Origin: Geomonas edaphica
GTDB taxonomy: Bacteria; Desulfobacterota; Desulfuromonadia; Geobacterales; Geobacteraceae
Direction of reading: 5' to 3'
Assembly: GCF_004917075.1 (NCBI RefSeq)
Contig: NZ_SSYB01000001.1
Span: 1,037,478 to 1,101,477, forward strand
DNA: 64,000 nucleotides
The notes beneath the pieces were generated by a model that made no database searches, was not told where the DNA came from, and saw only the letters and a program-made list of their open reading frames with translations. How positions within the stretch are numbered: the stretch's first letter is position 1; each line of letters begins with the position of its first letter. A program made the position numbers and the translations under genes. Shown here piece after piece: positions 6,825 through 15,056 of the stretch.

Positions 6825-7640
6825 ATGAAGTTCCGCATCCTGTTCCTTCTCCTTGCCGCCCTCTTCGCCGCTACCGGCGCACAGGCGGCGCCCGCCGCAA
6901 AGGCCGCCCCGGCCGCAGTCACCCAGGGAGTCCACGTCCCGATCCTTCTTTACCACCGCTTCGGCCCCACCGTGGCCGACGGCATGACGATAAAGACCTC
7001 GGTATTCGAGGAACACCTGAAGTACCTGAAGGAAAACGGCTATACCGTCATCCCGCTCAGGAAACTGGTGGACTACTACCTGAAAAAGGGACCGGCGCCG
7101 GCACCGAAGTCAGTGGTTATCGTCGAGGACGACGCCCACAAGTCGGTCTACACCGACATGCTGCCGCTGGCCAAGAAGTACAACGTCCCGGTCACCGTGT
7201 TCGTCTACCCCTCGGCCATCTCGAACGCCAAGTACGCGATGACCTGGGAACAGCTGAAGACGCTGCAGAAAAACGGCTTCGACATCCAGTCCCACACCTT
7301 CTGGCACCCGAACTTCAAGAAGGACAGGAAGAAGATGGCTCCGGCCGAGTTCGAGAAGTCGGTGCAGACCCAGCTGAAGAAATCGAAGGCGCGCCTCGAG
7401 GAGAAACTCGGCACCAAGGTTGACATGCTGGCGTGGCCCTTCGGCATCTACGACGACTACCTCCTGAAGCGTGCAGCCGAGGCCGGCTACGTCGCCACCT
7501 TCACCATCGAAGCGCATCACGCCGGTCCGAACGACCAGGTGATGAAGCTGCCGCGTTACCTCCTCATCAACGCGGACCAAGGCAAGTCCTTTGCCCGCAT
7601 CGTTGAAGGGACCGCACCGAAGCGCAACATCGTCTACTGA
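6825..7640 (+). CDS. Secreted polysaccharide deacetylase family protein
   Basis: A signal peptide (about residues 1-22, ending AQA) leads into a NodB-homology domain that removes N- or O-acetyl groups from cell-wall or extracellular glycans using a divalent metal. The motifs are ILLYHRF near the N-terminus, the DD pair in VIVEDDAHKS (where most members have TFDDG), the metal-binding histidines in SHTFWHPN, and the MT3-like AWPFGIYDD. The length of 271 residues is ordinary. I chose ATG 6825. A TTG at 6816 is in frame but sits too close to the GGAGG at 6809-6813. The gene diverges from the selenoprotein candidate. Confidence 0.88.
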   Translation: MKFRILFLLLAALFAATGAQAAPAAKAAPAAVTQGVHVPILLYHRFGPTVADGMTIKTSVFEEHLKYLKENGYTVIPLRKLVDYYLKKGPAPAPKSVVIVEDDAHKSVYTDMLPLAKKYNVPVTVFVYPSAISNAKYAMTWEQLKTLQKNGFDIQSHTFWHPNFKKDRKKMAPAEFEKSVQTQLKKSKARLEEKLGTKVDMLAWPFGIYDDYLLKRAAEAGYVATFTIEAHHAGPNDQVMKLPRYLLINADQGKSFARIVEGTAPKRNIVY

Positions 7641-7646
7641 CAAAAA

Positions 7647-7672
7647 GGGGAGCGGTGGTAACGCCGCTCCCC
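7647..7672 (+). terminator. Hairpin after the deacetylase gene
   Basis: The stem GGGGAGCGG/CCGCTCCCC starts six bases after the deacetylase stop codon. There is no T-tract after it, so it may be an RNA 3' end stabiliser or a weak attenuator for the following Cys-rich gene rather than a full terminator. Confidence 0.45.
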
Positions 7673-7692
7673 GCATATGTTCGGTGATCCGT

Positions 7693-7878
7693 ATGAGTAA
7701 AGAGGAAGGGTGCGGGAAAGACTGCAAGAAGCACCCGTGCGAGGACTGCAATTTCTGTCAGTGGTGCTCAGATGACAGGTGCAGGATGTGCAGAGGGAAG
7801 CAAAGCGGCAAGAAGAAGCTTTCCATCGCCGAGCAGATCGCCCTTTACGAATCACTGAACCGGAAGAAGCCCGCCTGA
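7693..7878 (+). CDS. Cysteine-rich miniprotein, 61 residues
   Basis: The product has eight cysteines within 27 residues (C7, C11, C16, C19, C22, C25, C30, C33), mostly in CxxC or CxxxC spacing. A lysine-rich stretch and a short helix LSIAEQIALYESL follow. The pattern suits binding of zinc or iron-sulfur clusters, but it matches no family I can name. The start at 7693 has only a weak GGTGAT upstream. A longer in-frame extension from 7591 would overlap the deacetylase 3' end and the hairpin. It follows the deacetylase by 52 bases on the same strand. Confidence 0.62.
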   Translation: MSKEEGCGKDCKKHPCEDCNFCQWCSDDRCRMCRGKQSGKKKLSIAEQIALYESLNRKKPA

Positions 7879-7951
7879 AACATCCCCGATTCACGAAAAG
7901 CGCCGTTTAAAATCCTCAAGTAGTCATTCCCTCGTCCGAAGAGAAGTTGAG

Positions 7952-8548
7952 TCAGATGTCGGTTCCCTGCCGCACCTGCACCCTGGTCACCCTAACGCGC
8001 GGCGTAACACCGGTCAGCTCGTGGTACAGCGAGGCCAGGTAGCGCACGGTCACCACCTTGTGGAGGTACGACTGCGTCCAGCCGTAGAGGAGCTTTCTGA
8101 GCCTCGACGGAGTGCGGCTGCCAAGCAGCAGCGGGCAGTAATCGGAGAGCCGCACCGTGACACGGATACCATCCCCTGCCGGTGCGGTCACCAGCGAGAA
8201 CATGCCGTTGTCGCACTCACCGGGCTGAACCAGGAACCCACCGCAGATGTAGAGGTGCACGGCATGCGCCCCCTCGATGGTCTCGAAGCGGGGAGGTGCA
8301 AATGAAAGCAGGGAGAGACCGGTCCCGGTGACGCGGAAGCGTACCCCGTCGGCGTCGGCAACCGGGGTGATCATACCGAAGGTGGCGCGGCGCACGACCT
8401 TGAAATAATGCTCGAGTAGGAACGTGGGGGCGGCGCGCAGCGAGACCGAAGAAGGAAGATCGATCCACTGAACCGAGAAGACAGAGCTGTCCGGAAGCAG
8501 TATCTGCTGGTGAAAGATCTCCAAGTGCTTTGTTGGAGGGCGTGGCAT
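7952..8548 (-). CDS. Hypothetical protein, 198 residues
   Basis: I do not recognise this protein. It has no signal peptide or transmembrane segment from the chosen start, and is rich in predicted beta strands (HAVHLYICGGFLV, GIRVTVRLSDYCPLLL) in the middle. The C-terminal third is helical and basic (PSRLRKLLYGWTQSYLHKVV). The ATG at 8548 is preceded by CCGGAGCC with suitable spacing. The in-frame extension to 8614 would add a hydrophobic stretch but has no ribosome binding site. It diverges from the bacteriohemerythrin gene, sharing a 103-base promoter region. Confidence 0.65.
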   Translation of the reverse strand: MPRPPTKHLEIFHQQILLPDSSVFSVQWIDLPSSVSLRAAPTFLLEHYFKVVRRATFGMITPVADADGVRFRVTGTGLSLLSFAPPRFETIEGAHAVHLYICGGFLVQPGECDNGMFSLVTAPAGDGIRVTVRLSDYCPLLLGSRTPSRLRKLLYGWTQSYLHKVVTVRYLASLYHELTGVTPRVRVTRVQVRQGTDI

Positions 8549-8651
8549 GAAGGCTCCGGATACTGCGGCAATGACAGTCGGCAAAAGATACCACAGAGTA
8601 CCGTAATTTGGCACGCATCAAAAGGCAGACGCAACCCGAAGGGAGAGGTTC

Positions 8652-9059
8652 ATGGAAATAGTGGCATGGTCGGATAGCCTCAGCCTCGGCATATCGAAGG
8701 TGGATGAGCAGCACAAAAGGCTGATCCAGATGATGGAAGAACTGGACGAGGCGATCAGGAAGAATCAGGGGGCGGACGCGGTGGAGGACGTGCTGACGAA
8801 CCTGTTCAACTACGCCCAGGCGCACTTCGCAGTCGAGGAGGAGCTGTTCCGCAAGCACAAGTATCCGGAGATGGCGCTGCACGAGCTGGAGCACCAGCGC
8901 TTCATAGCGAAGGCGTTCGCCTTCAAGGAGCGCCTTGGGAGCAACAAGCCGGGGCTCGCGCTGGAACTGCTGAATTTCCTCTCCAGCTGGGTCTTGAACC
9001 ACATCGAGCTCACCGACAAGCGCTACGCGAAGTACCTGCGCGACTGCGGCGTGAGCTAG
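8652..9059 (+). CDS. Bacteriohemerythrin
   Basis: The 135-residue four-helix-bundle protein binds a di-iron centre that reversibly carries or senses oxygen. The iron ligands are visible: H in WSDSLSLGISKVDEQHKRL, H and E in AHFAVEEELF, H..H in HELEHQRF, and H plus D in NHIELTDKRY. Geobacter-type anaerobes have many such proteins for oxygen sensing, storage or delivery. It is a single-domain form with normal length and a good AGGGAGAGG before the ATG. It is convergent with the RlmI-like gene, six bases from its stop. Confidence 0.95.
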   Translation: MEIVAWSDSLSLGISKVDEQHKRLIQMMEELDEAIRKNQGADAVEDVLTNLFNYAQAHFAVEEELFRKHKYPEMALHELEHQRFIAKAFAFKERLGSNKPGLALELLNFLSSWVLNHIELTDKRYAKYLRDCGVS

Positions 9060-9065
9060 CGGCCC

Positions 9066-10265
9066 CTACCCTTTCACAGCTACGACGTATTTAAGATAAC
9101 GCCCTTCCGCAAAGGTCACCGGGTACGGAAAATCCTCCGGCTGCCCGGTGACCGCAATCACCTGCAATTCCGCCCCACCCTGCAGTGCCCCCCTGCGCAG
9201 TTCCTTCAGGTAATCCGCAAGATCGACCTTCTGGTGGTTCGACGAGGTAATGAGGAGCCCACCCGGCTTTATGAGCCTCACCGCCGACGCGACGAGGTCG
9301 GAAGTCCCGCCGCGCGTGGTGAAGCGGTTTTTGGAGGTGGTCGAGAAGGAGGGGGGATCCATGAGGATCACGTCGTACACCTTCTTCTGGCGAGCGAGGT
9401 CGTCGAGCGTCGTCAAGCAGTCCCCCACCAGAAACTCGTGGCGCTTCGGGTTAAGCCGGTTCAGGTTGAAGTTTTCCCTCGCCTGCGCCATGTATCCGGG
9501 TGAGGCGTCCACGCTGGTGACGAGGCTCGCCCCCGCCGCGGCAGCCGCCACGGAAAAGGCGCCGGTGTAGCTGAAGAGGTTTAAAAAGCGCTTTCCCTTC
9601 ACGCGTGCCATGAGTTCGCGGCGGTTCTTGCGCATGTCGAGGAAGAGCCCGGTGTTGAGTCCGCGCTCGAGGCTCACCTGGAAGACGAGGCCGTTCTCGC
9701 GCACGTGGTGCGGTTCCGGCGCTGGGGTCCCGGCGAGGAGATGGCCGTACTTCTTACTGTCGCTGGCGGCCTCGAGCTCCCGCGTGTTCTGGGGGCGCAC
9801 CTTCTCGTAGATCCCGGCCGGTGCGAGGAGGTCTTCGAGCGCCTGGGTGACGAGTTTGAGGTACCTGCGCCAGCCGGAGCAGTAGATCTGCACCATGAGG
9901 TAATCGCCGTAGCGGTCGACGGTGAGGCCGGGAAGGCCGTCCCCTTCGCCGTTCACCAAGCGGTAGGCGTCGGAATCTTCCAGGTTGGCGTGCTGCTTTC
10001 TAAGCTGCACCGCACGCTCCAGGCGCTTTAGCACCCATGCGCGGTCAAGGCGCATCCTCTCGCGCGAGAGCACCCGCGCCACGATCCGGTCTGCCGGGTC
10101 AAGGAGAGCGGTGGCGAGAAAGGCGCCGGAGGCATCGACCAGTTCCACGAGGTCCCCGGCCTCGCCGGCATGCCATTTCTTGGTATAGGCATCGGCGATG
10201 ATCCAGGGGTGCCCAAGCTCGATCATCCGCACTGACTCGCTTCCAACGACACACTTCTTTGACAC
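9066..10265 (-). CDS. Class I SAM-dependent rRNA methyltransferase (RlmI-like)
   Basis: The 399-residue protein has an N-terminal PUA-like domain (residues 1-75, HPWIIADAY), a middle EEHEE-like region and a C-terminal Rossmann methyltransferase. Motifs are FLNLFSYTGAFSVAAAAAGA for SAM binding and DVILMDPPSFS for the catalytic loop. This arrangement is that of RlmI (YccW), which methylates C5 of cytosine 1962 in 23S rRNA. Close relatives may modify other sites, so the exact target is inferred. GTG is used as start, preceded by AAAGGAGCAAAC. The gene stands alone between two convergent or intergenic regions. Confidence 0.9.
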   Translation of the reverse strand: MSKKCVVGSESVRMIELGHPWIIADAYTKKWHAGEAGDLVELVDASGAFLATALLDPADRIVARVLSRERMRLDRAWVLKRLERAVQLRKQHANLEDSDAYRLVNGEGDGLPGLTVDRYGDYLMVQIYCSGWRRYLKLVTQALEDLLAPAGIYEKVRPQNTRELEAASDSKKYGHLLAGTPAPEPHHVRENGLVFQVSLERGLNTGLFLDMRKNRRELMARVKGKRFLNLFSYTGAFSVAAAAAGASLVTSVDASPGYMAQARENFNLNRLNPKRHEFLVGDCLTTLDDLARQKKVYDVILMDPPSFSTTSKNRFTTRGGTSDLVASAVRLIKPGGLLITSSNHQKVDLADYLKELRRGALQGGAELQVIAVTGQPEDFPYPVTFAEGRYLKYVVAVKG

Positions 10266-10370
10266 GTTTGCTCCTTTGGGGAAAGGGGGCTGCCCTTGAT
10301 TCCCTTACTGCTTGCGGCTAAAAAGTTATTATTTCAGCGCTTTTCGGGAAGTAAGGACTCGCGATCTAAA

Positions 10371-10443
10371 AGGCAAATCCCCCCTGCCCCCCCTTCGCAA
10401 AGGGGGGAACGCTGAGGCGAGGGCAGCGCTTCGTGGCGAGCAC
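10371..10443 (+). repeat. Dispersed G-rich hairpin repeat, copy 1
   Basis: This roughly 70-base element starts AAGGCAAATCCCCCC and contains the hairpin CCCCCC-TTCGCAAA-GGGGGG. It ends near CAGCGCTTCGTGGCG. Related copies occur at 14,951, 24,218 (reverse) and 24,379. In one frame all read as KGKSPLPPLRKGG, which shows how well the sequence is kept although it is not a gene. Confidence 0.8.
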
Positions 10444-10479
10444 TACTCTGCATTCTCCAGATTCGTTGCGAACCAAAAG

Positions 10480-10514
10480 AAGGGGCGGCGCTCCGTTTAG
10501 GAACGCCGCCCCTT
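10480..10514. terminator. Bidirectional rho-independent terminator
   Basis: A GC-rich stem AAGGGGCGGCG.../...CGCCGCCCCTTT with a short GTTTA loop lies 25 bases past the stop of the 124-residue gene. On the minus strand it is followed by CTTTT, so it is best read as that gene's terminator. Confidence 0.7.
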
Positions 10515-10538
10515 TGTGATGCCGGTTACGCACTTACC

Positions 10539-10913
10539 CTAGTGGGTTACCTGACCTGCCTGCTCTGCGGCCATGGCGCCACGTGCCTGCTCCATCGCTT
10601 CGAATTCCTTGAGCTTCTCGCCCAGCCAGAAGTGCAGCTCGCGGGCGGTCTGGTGGTTCACAACGATACCGTTGATGACCTGACGCACCAGGCTCCTGCC
10701 CAGATCGGACGGCTCAACCTCGGTCTCCGGACCGATCTGGCCGACGGCGGTGATCTCATGGCTGATGGCGTTCGGAAGCGGCTGACGCTCAAGGTAGAAG
10801 TTGATGACGAGCTCGCCGCGCGGAGAGATACCGCCGTGGGCGCCATTCACGTAGACGGGGTTGTAGTCGTAGGTGAAGATGTATTTAAAGGTCATTTCGT
10901 TCTGTTTGGACAT
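10539..10913 (-). CDS. Conserved hypothetical protein, 124 residues
   Basis: The protein begins MSKQNEMTFKYIFTYDYNPVY and continues with beta-rich sequence (GGISPRGELVINFYLE) and a helical C-terminus (TARELHFWLGEKLKEFEAM). The length, the strand pattern and NGIVVNHQTARELHFWL suggest a small soluble sandwich fold of the DUF3467 kind, but I cannot confirm this and name no function. The ATG at 10913 has AAAGGAGAGCAGCCGC upstream. The in-frame extension to 11102 runs into the ABC-F gene and is rejected. It follows the ABC-F gene by about 110 bases on the same strand. Confidence 0.72.
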   Translation of the reverse strand: MSKQNEMTFKYIFTYDYNPVYVNGAHGGISPRGELVINFYLERQPLPNAISHEITAVGQIGPETEVEPSDLGRSLVRQVINGIVVNHQTARELHFWLGEKLKEFEAMEQARGAMAAEQAGQVTH

Positions 10914-11022
10914 GCGGCTGCTCTCCTTTGGCTGATGGCATTTGAATAACGGCATGCGTCTTATAACACGGAGCGCCCCCGGAAGGCAAACAAGAATGTA
11001 AAGGGCGCTAATGTCCGCCGAC

Positions 11023-12654
11023 TCAGACGTGGTGGCGGTGCTCGGTCTTCGAAAGGTAGTAGTCGTAGTCCCCCTCGTAGACGCGCATCTCGCCGTGGTC
11101 AACCTCTATGACCCGGTCCACCAACTCGCGCAGGAAGTGACGGTCGTGGCTTACCAGGATGACGGTACCCTGGAATCCCGAAAGGGCGTCCAACAGGATC
11201 TCGCGCGACCGGATGTCCAGGTGGTTCGTCGGTTCGTCGAGGACGAGGAAGTTGACCGGACGCGCCAAGAGCGTGGCCAGCACGACACGGCTTTTCTCGC
11301 CGCCGGAGAGGTTCTCGATACGTTTGTCGACGTCGTCCCCTTGGAAGAGGAAGGAACCCAGGAGGTTACGGATGACGCCGATGGTGGCCAGCGGAATGAC
11401 GTCCTGCACCGTCTCGAAGATGGTCTTCTTCGGGTCGAGGATCTCCATGGCGTGCTGGCTGAAGTAGCCGAGCTCCACGTTGGCACCGAGCGCCACGCTG
11501 CCGGTGGTCGCCTCGGTCTGCCCGGCGATGGTCTTCAAGAAGGTCGACTTGCCCGCGCCGTTCACACCGACCACGGCGATCTTGCTCAGGCGCTTGATGA
11601 CGCCGGTCACCCCGGAGAAGATGGGGTGTTCGCTCCCGTCCGGGTTCGGCCAGCTCTTGCCGAGGTTCTCCATGATGACGACGTCGTCGCCGCTGCGCGG
11701 CGGTTCGTTGAAGACGAACTTGACCACCTTGTCCTCGGGAGGGATCTCGATGCGGTCGATCTTATCGATCTTCTTCACCCTGGACTGCACCTGGGCGGCA
11801 TGGGAGGCGCGGGCGGCGAAGCGGGCGATGAACTCCTCTTCCTTGGCGAGCATCTCCTGCTGACGCTTGTAGCTTGCTAAAAGCTGCTCGCGCCGGATGT
11901 CGCGCTCGCGTTCATAGAAATCGTAGTTACCGCCGTAGGTGGTCACGGTCTTGTTGGCCACCTCGACAATGCGGCTCACCACGCGGTTCATGAAGTCACG
12001 GTCGTGGCTCGTCATGAGGAGCGCGCCCTTGAACTCGCTGGCAAGCCACTCCTCGAGCCAGATGATCGATTCGACGTCCAGGTGGTTGGTCGGCTCGTCC
12101 AGAAGAAGCACGTCCGGCTGCAGGGTGAGGATACCGGCAAGAGCCACGCGCATGCGCCAGCCGCCGCTGAAGGATTCAACGGGGTTGTGGAAACGGTCCG
12201 GACCGATGCCGAGGCCGGTGAGGACTTCCTGGGCGCGGGAGTCGAGATCGTAGCCGCCGCGATGCTCGAACTCCTCCATCGCGACACCGTAGCGTTCGAG
12301 AAGGCTCGCCATGTCGTCGTCGGACATGGGTTGCCCCATCTGCTCCTCCATCTGCTTCAGCTCGCCCGCAAGGCGCACCGTCTCCGCCGAGACCGCCATC
12401 ACCTCCTGAAGAGCGGAGCGTCCCGCCATATCGCCGATGTTCTGGGAGAAGTAACCGATGCTGGTCTTCTTGCCTACGGTGATTTCACCGGCATCCACCT
12501 CTTCCTCACCGGTGATGATCCGGAAAAGCGACGTCTTGCCGGCGCCGTTGGGACCGACAAGCCCGGTCCTCGTGCCGGAAAGTATCTGGAAGCTCGCGTC
12601 GCGGAAAAGTACCTGCGAGCCGTGCTGTTTCGTGATGTTGGAAAGGTGGATCAT
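11023..12654 (-). CDS. ABC-F family ATPase (ribosome-associated type)
   Basis: The 543-residue protein has two ABC ATPase domains in tandem and no transmembrane part. Walker A motifs are GPNGAGKTS (near residue 35) and GVNGAGKST (near 360). Signature motifs are FSGGWRMRVALAG and LSGGEKSRVVLA, each followed by LLLDEPTNHLD or LVLDEPTNHLD. The charged linker between them (YERERDIRREQLLASYKRQQ) is the arm that reaches the peptidyl-tRNA site in ABC-F factors. Such proteins relieve stalled or mis-set ribosomes, and the subclass cannot be fixed here. I chose ATG 12654 (AGGGAGAAAGC upstream) over an extension to 12696. Confidence 0.93.
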   Translation of the reverse strand: MIHLSNITKQHGSQVLFRDASFQILSGTRTGLVGPNGAGKTSLFRIITGEEEVDAGEITVGKKTSIGYFSQNIGDMAGRSALQEVMAVSAETVRLAGELKQMEEQMGQPMSDDDMASLLERYGVAMEEFEHRGGYDLDSRAQEVLTGLGIGPDRFHNPVESFSGGWRMRVALAGILTLQPDVLLLDEPTNHLDVESIIWLEEWLASEFKGALLMTSHDRDFMNRVVSRIVEVANKTVTTYGGNYDFYERERDIRREQLLASYKRQQEMLAKEEEFIARFAARASHAAQVQSRVKKIDKIDRIEIPPEDKVVKFVFNEPPRSGDDVVIMENLGKSWPNPDGSEHPIFSGVTGVIKRLSKIAVVGVNGAGKSTFLKTIAGQTEATTGSVALGANVELGYFSQHAMEILDPKKTIFETVQDVIPLATIGVIRNLLGSFLFQGDDVDKRIENLSGGEKSRVVLATLLARPVNFLVLDEPTNHLDIRSREILLDALSGFQGTVILVSHDRHFLRELVDRVIEVDHGEMRVYEGDYDYYLSKTEHRHHV

Positions 12655-12997
12655 GCTTTCTCCCTGGACTGATTTTGAACTTTCCAGCGTTAGCATGAAC
12701 GCGCCGCAGTGACAACTTAATTTTTGTAAAGGTGCAGGGGAGAGTGGTTGATATCCCGCGTAGGCGACGCGGGGTGTGCGTCATTTAGCGTACAGATGGG
12801 ACAACTAGTGTGCAAATGCCGGACAGTGAACAGGGAGCAGCGCAGCGGCGAGCAGGGCAGCCAAGAGATGCATGGCAGATAAATGTCAGTAATAGCAGGA
12901 GAAGTGGCGTTAATGAGAGATAATGTCACAGGCGGGATTTTGGGCCTTCTTTGTGCTTCAGCGAGATGGAAGCCTTGATTGTCACAGGGAGGGGAAT
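12655..12997. other. Intergenic region with small hairpin
   Basis: This 343-base stretch between divergent genes holds no convincing gene. A perfect seven-base-pair hairpin, CCCGCGT-AGGCG-ACGCGGG, lies at 12,755-12,773 without a T-tract. A weak promoter (TTGTCA, 17 bases, TAACGC) for the ABC-F gene can be drawn near 12,690-12,720 on the minus strand. Confidence 0.4.
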
Positions 12998-13369
12998 ATG
13001 AACATCTATAGCGCGCTGATGATGTCCGTAACCATGATCATGACCGCGGTAATGCTGCCTCGCATCTACTTTTCCTGGATCACGGCGCAGCATTGCGACG
13101 AGGCTGAGATCGATCAACTGGAGCAGCTGCTCGCGGAGCAGAACCGCTGGGTCTGGCGCCACTTCGGTTGCGCGACCCTCGCCGTCGCCATGATCTGGAT
13201 GGCGCACAACTCGCCGAACGACCTGGGCATCCCGGCTTCGATGGAGATGACGCTTGCGTGCTACGCCACGGTTTCGCTCTTCTTCGCCGTGCTGGAATCG
13301 CTCATCGCCCAGAAGGTTGCCGCGTACCTTGCCCTGGCGCCGGTCGCGATGAGGGAAGAAAAGGACTAG
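12998..13369 (+). CDS. Small integral membrane protein, 123 residues
   Basis: The product has a first hydrophobic segment at about 2-23 (MNIYSALMMSVTMIMTAVML), then a short acidic helix (CDEAEIDQLEQLLAEQN). A second transmembrane segment is at about 50-66 and a third at about 80-105 (LACYATVSLFFAVLESL). The ATG at 12998 has GGAGGGGAAT directly upstream. I do not recognise the family. The stop overlaps the stop of the convergent membrane-protein gene in the palindrome GGACTAGTCC. Confidence 0.72.
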   Translation: MNIYSALMMSVTMIMTAVMLPRIYFSWITAQHCDEAEIDQLEQLLAEQNRWVWRHFGCATLAVAMIWMAHNSPNDLGIPASMEMTLACYATVSLFFAVLESLIAQKVAAYLALAPVAMREEKD

Positions 13370-13599
13370 TCCTTCCTGATGAAGCGCTCCACCCCTCGCC
13401 TGAGCAGGTTGGCGAGGTAAATGGAGACGAACATGATGAGGGCGACGTTGACGAACCTGGTCCAGATGGGATCGGCGACGACGGTCGCCCTCGCAGCGCT
13501 GTGGTAGAGATAAAAGCCGCTTGCAACCGCCCCAACGATGGCGCCCCCCGCCACGAAGGGGCGTCTTAGTTTCGAGACCGTTTTTTCCTTTTGTTGCAC
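13366..13599 (-). CDS. Small two-helix membrane protein, 77 residues
   Basis: Two predicted transmembrane helices (about 15-32, PFVAGGAIVGAVASGFYL; about 47-66, RFVNVALIMFVSIYLANLL) are flanked by basic ends. GTG is the likely start, with GGGAAGGGGAATC upstream. It follows yggS by 20 bases on the same strand and so appears to be the last gene of the maf-yggS operon. Its function is unknown. Confidence 0.68.
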   Translation of the reverse strand: MQQKEKTVSKLRRPFVAGGAIVGAVASGFYLYHSAARATVVADPIWTRFVNVALIMFVSIYLANLLRRGVERFIRKD

Positions 13600-13619
13600 G
13601 TTGATTCCCCTTCCCGGCC

Positions 13620-14315
13620 TCAGTGGTATTGGCGCTCGCCGAAGAGCGCCGAGCCGACCCGCACCAGGGTAGCCCCCTCCTCGATTGCCGCCTCGAAGTC
13701 CCCGGACATCCCCATGCTGAGCTCACGCATCTCGACGCCCTCTATTCGCGCACCTGCAACCTCTTCGGAGAGTTCGCGCAGCTTCCTGAAGAAGGGGCGC
13801 GCCAGTTCCGGTTCGTCGAAGAAGGGGGGCATGGTCATGAGACCCACGATTTTCACGTGCGGCAGTTGTGCCACCTCGCGCACCAGGTCGATGAGCTCCT
13901 CGCTGCTGGTGCCACCCTTGGTTTCCTCGCGCGAGATGTTCACCTGGATGAGGATCTCGCACACGCGGCCCAAGGCGCCCCACTGCCGGTCGATCTCTTT
14001 TGCGAGGCTTGCGCGGTCCACGGAATGGATCAGCTCGACCTTCCCGGCGATCTGCCGCACCTTGTTGCTCTGGAGGTTGCCGATGAAATGCCAGCAGATC
14101 CCTTCCGGCAGCTCATCGACTTTGCCGACCAGTTCCTGCACGTAGTTCTCGCCGAAGATGCGCTGACCGAAGGAGTATGCCTCGGCGATGGCCGCGGCAG
14201 GCTTGGTCTTGGAGACGGCGACGAGCCGGACCTCCTTCGGATCGCGTCCGGCCCTAAGTGCGGCCTGCGCCATGCGCCCTTCGATCGCTTTCAGGTTTTC
14301 GGTTATCTCGCCCAT
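13620..14315 (-). CDS. YggS/PLPBP family pyridoxal-phosphate-binding protein
   Basis: The 231-residue protein is a single alanine-racemase-like TIM barrel. The PLP lysine is in VAVSKTKPA near residue 36. The motifs FGENYVQEL, WHFIGNLQSNK and LSMGMSGDFEAAI, which together bind the phosphate, are all present. The family keeps free pyridoxal phosphate and vitamin B6 in balance and affects amino-acid pools, with no clear catalytic activity. GGAGGGTGCC precedes the ATG. The gene starts ten bases after maf ends, so the two form one operon. Confidence 0.95.
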   Translation of the reverse strand: MGEITENLKAIEGRMAQAALRAGRDPKEVRLVAVSKTKPAAAIAEAYSFGQRIFGENYVQELVGKVDELPEGICWHFIGNLQSNKVRQIAGKVELIHSVDRASLAKEIDRQWGALGRVCEILIQVNISREETKGGTSSEELIDLVREVAQLPHVKIVGLMTMPPFFDEPELARPFFRKLRELSEEVAGARIEGVEMRELSMGMSGDFEAAIEEGATLVRVGSALFGERQYH

Positions 14316-14325
14316 GGCACCCTCC

Positions 14326-14904
14326 TTACTGCGGCAACGCGCCCATTACCCTCAACTGTTCCACCACCTCGCAAAGCGGCAGCCCGACCACGTTGGTGTA
14401 GGAGCCGTCGATCTTTTGCACCATGTGGGCGGCGCCCCCCTGGATGGCGTAGGCGCCAGCCTTGTCGAAGGGGCAGCCGGTGGCTATGTAGGCCTCGATC
14501 TCCTCGTCGCGCAGTTGCTTGAAGTACACCTTGGTACGCACCGCCTCGACGACGGCGCCGTCGCGTTCACGGTCGTAGATGGCGAAGCCGGTGACGACCT
14601 CGTGCGGCACGCCGGAGAGTTTCTTCAGCATGCGGAAGGCGTCGTTGTGGTCTTTCGGTTTGCCCATGATCTCGCCGTCGCAAAGGACGATCGTATCGGC
14701 GCCGAGAAAGAAGCGACCGTCGGTCTTTTCCGAGGCGGCGCGGGCCTTTCCTTCGGCCAGACGCAGCACGTGGTCCACCGGTTCCTCGCCCGGAAGCGGG
14801 TCCTCGCAGATGTCGGCGGGGAGGACGCGGAAGGCGATGCCGGCGGATTCGAGCAGTTCGCTGCGCCTCGGAGAGGCGGAGGCGAGCACTATGGGTTGGT
14901 TCAT
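14326..14904 (-). CDS. maf: Maf family nucleotide pyrophosphatase
   Basis: The 192-residue protein starts MNQPIVLASASPRRSELL, the family signature that grips the nucleotide phosphates. It also has ICEDPLPGE, FFLGADTIVLCDGEIMGKP and the GAYAIQGGAAHMV segment. Maf proteins hydrolyse dTTP, UTP or modified nucleoside triphosphates to the monophosphate plus pyrophosphate, acting as house-cleaning enzymes and at septation. The subgroup (YhdE or YceF-like) is not settled by what I see. AAGGAGTACCGAT precedes the ATG. It is followed by yggS ten bases later. Confidence 0.94.
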   Translation of the reverse strand: MNQPIVLASASPRRSELLESAGIAFRVLPADICEDPLPGEEPVDHVLRLAEGKARAASEKTDGRFFLGADTIVLCDGEIMGKPKDHNDAFRMLKKLSGVPHEVVTGFAIYDRERDGAVVEAVRTKVYFKQLRDEEIEAYIATGCPFDKAGAYAIQGGAAHMVQKIDGSYTNVVGLPLCEVVEQLRVMGALPQ

Positions 14905-14950
14905 ATCGGTACTCCTTGCAATTTACAGCGAGACTATCAAGCGGGGGATA

Positions 14951-15024
14951 AAGGCAAATCCCCCCTGTCCCCCCTTCGCAAAGGGGGGGACGCTGGGGCT
15001 CGAGTGGCGCTGCGTGGGCTGCTG
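14951..15024 (+). repeat. Dispersed G-rich hairpin repeat, copy 2
   Basis: AAGGCAAATCCCCCCTGTCC opens the element, followed by the TTCGCAAA loop and the G-run, and the conserved tail CGCTG..TGGCGCTGCGTGG. It has the same orientation as copy 1 and sits between the Maf gene and a small membrane-protein gene. Confidence 0.8.
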
Positions 15025-15046
15025 GGCTGCTGGGCTGCTGGGCTGC
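15016..15046. repeat. Octamer tandem repeat GGGCTGCT
   Basis: Nearly four perfect copies of GGGCTGCT stand head to tail directly after the hairpin repeat, in non-coding sequence. Copy number could vary by slippage. Confidence 0.75.
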
Positions 15047-15056
15047 CTGCGAATAA

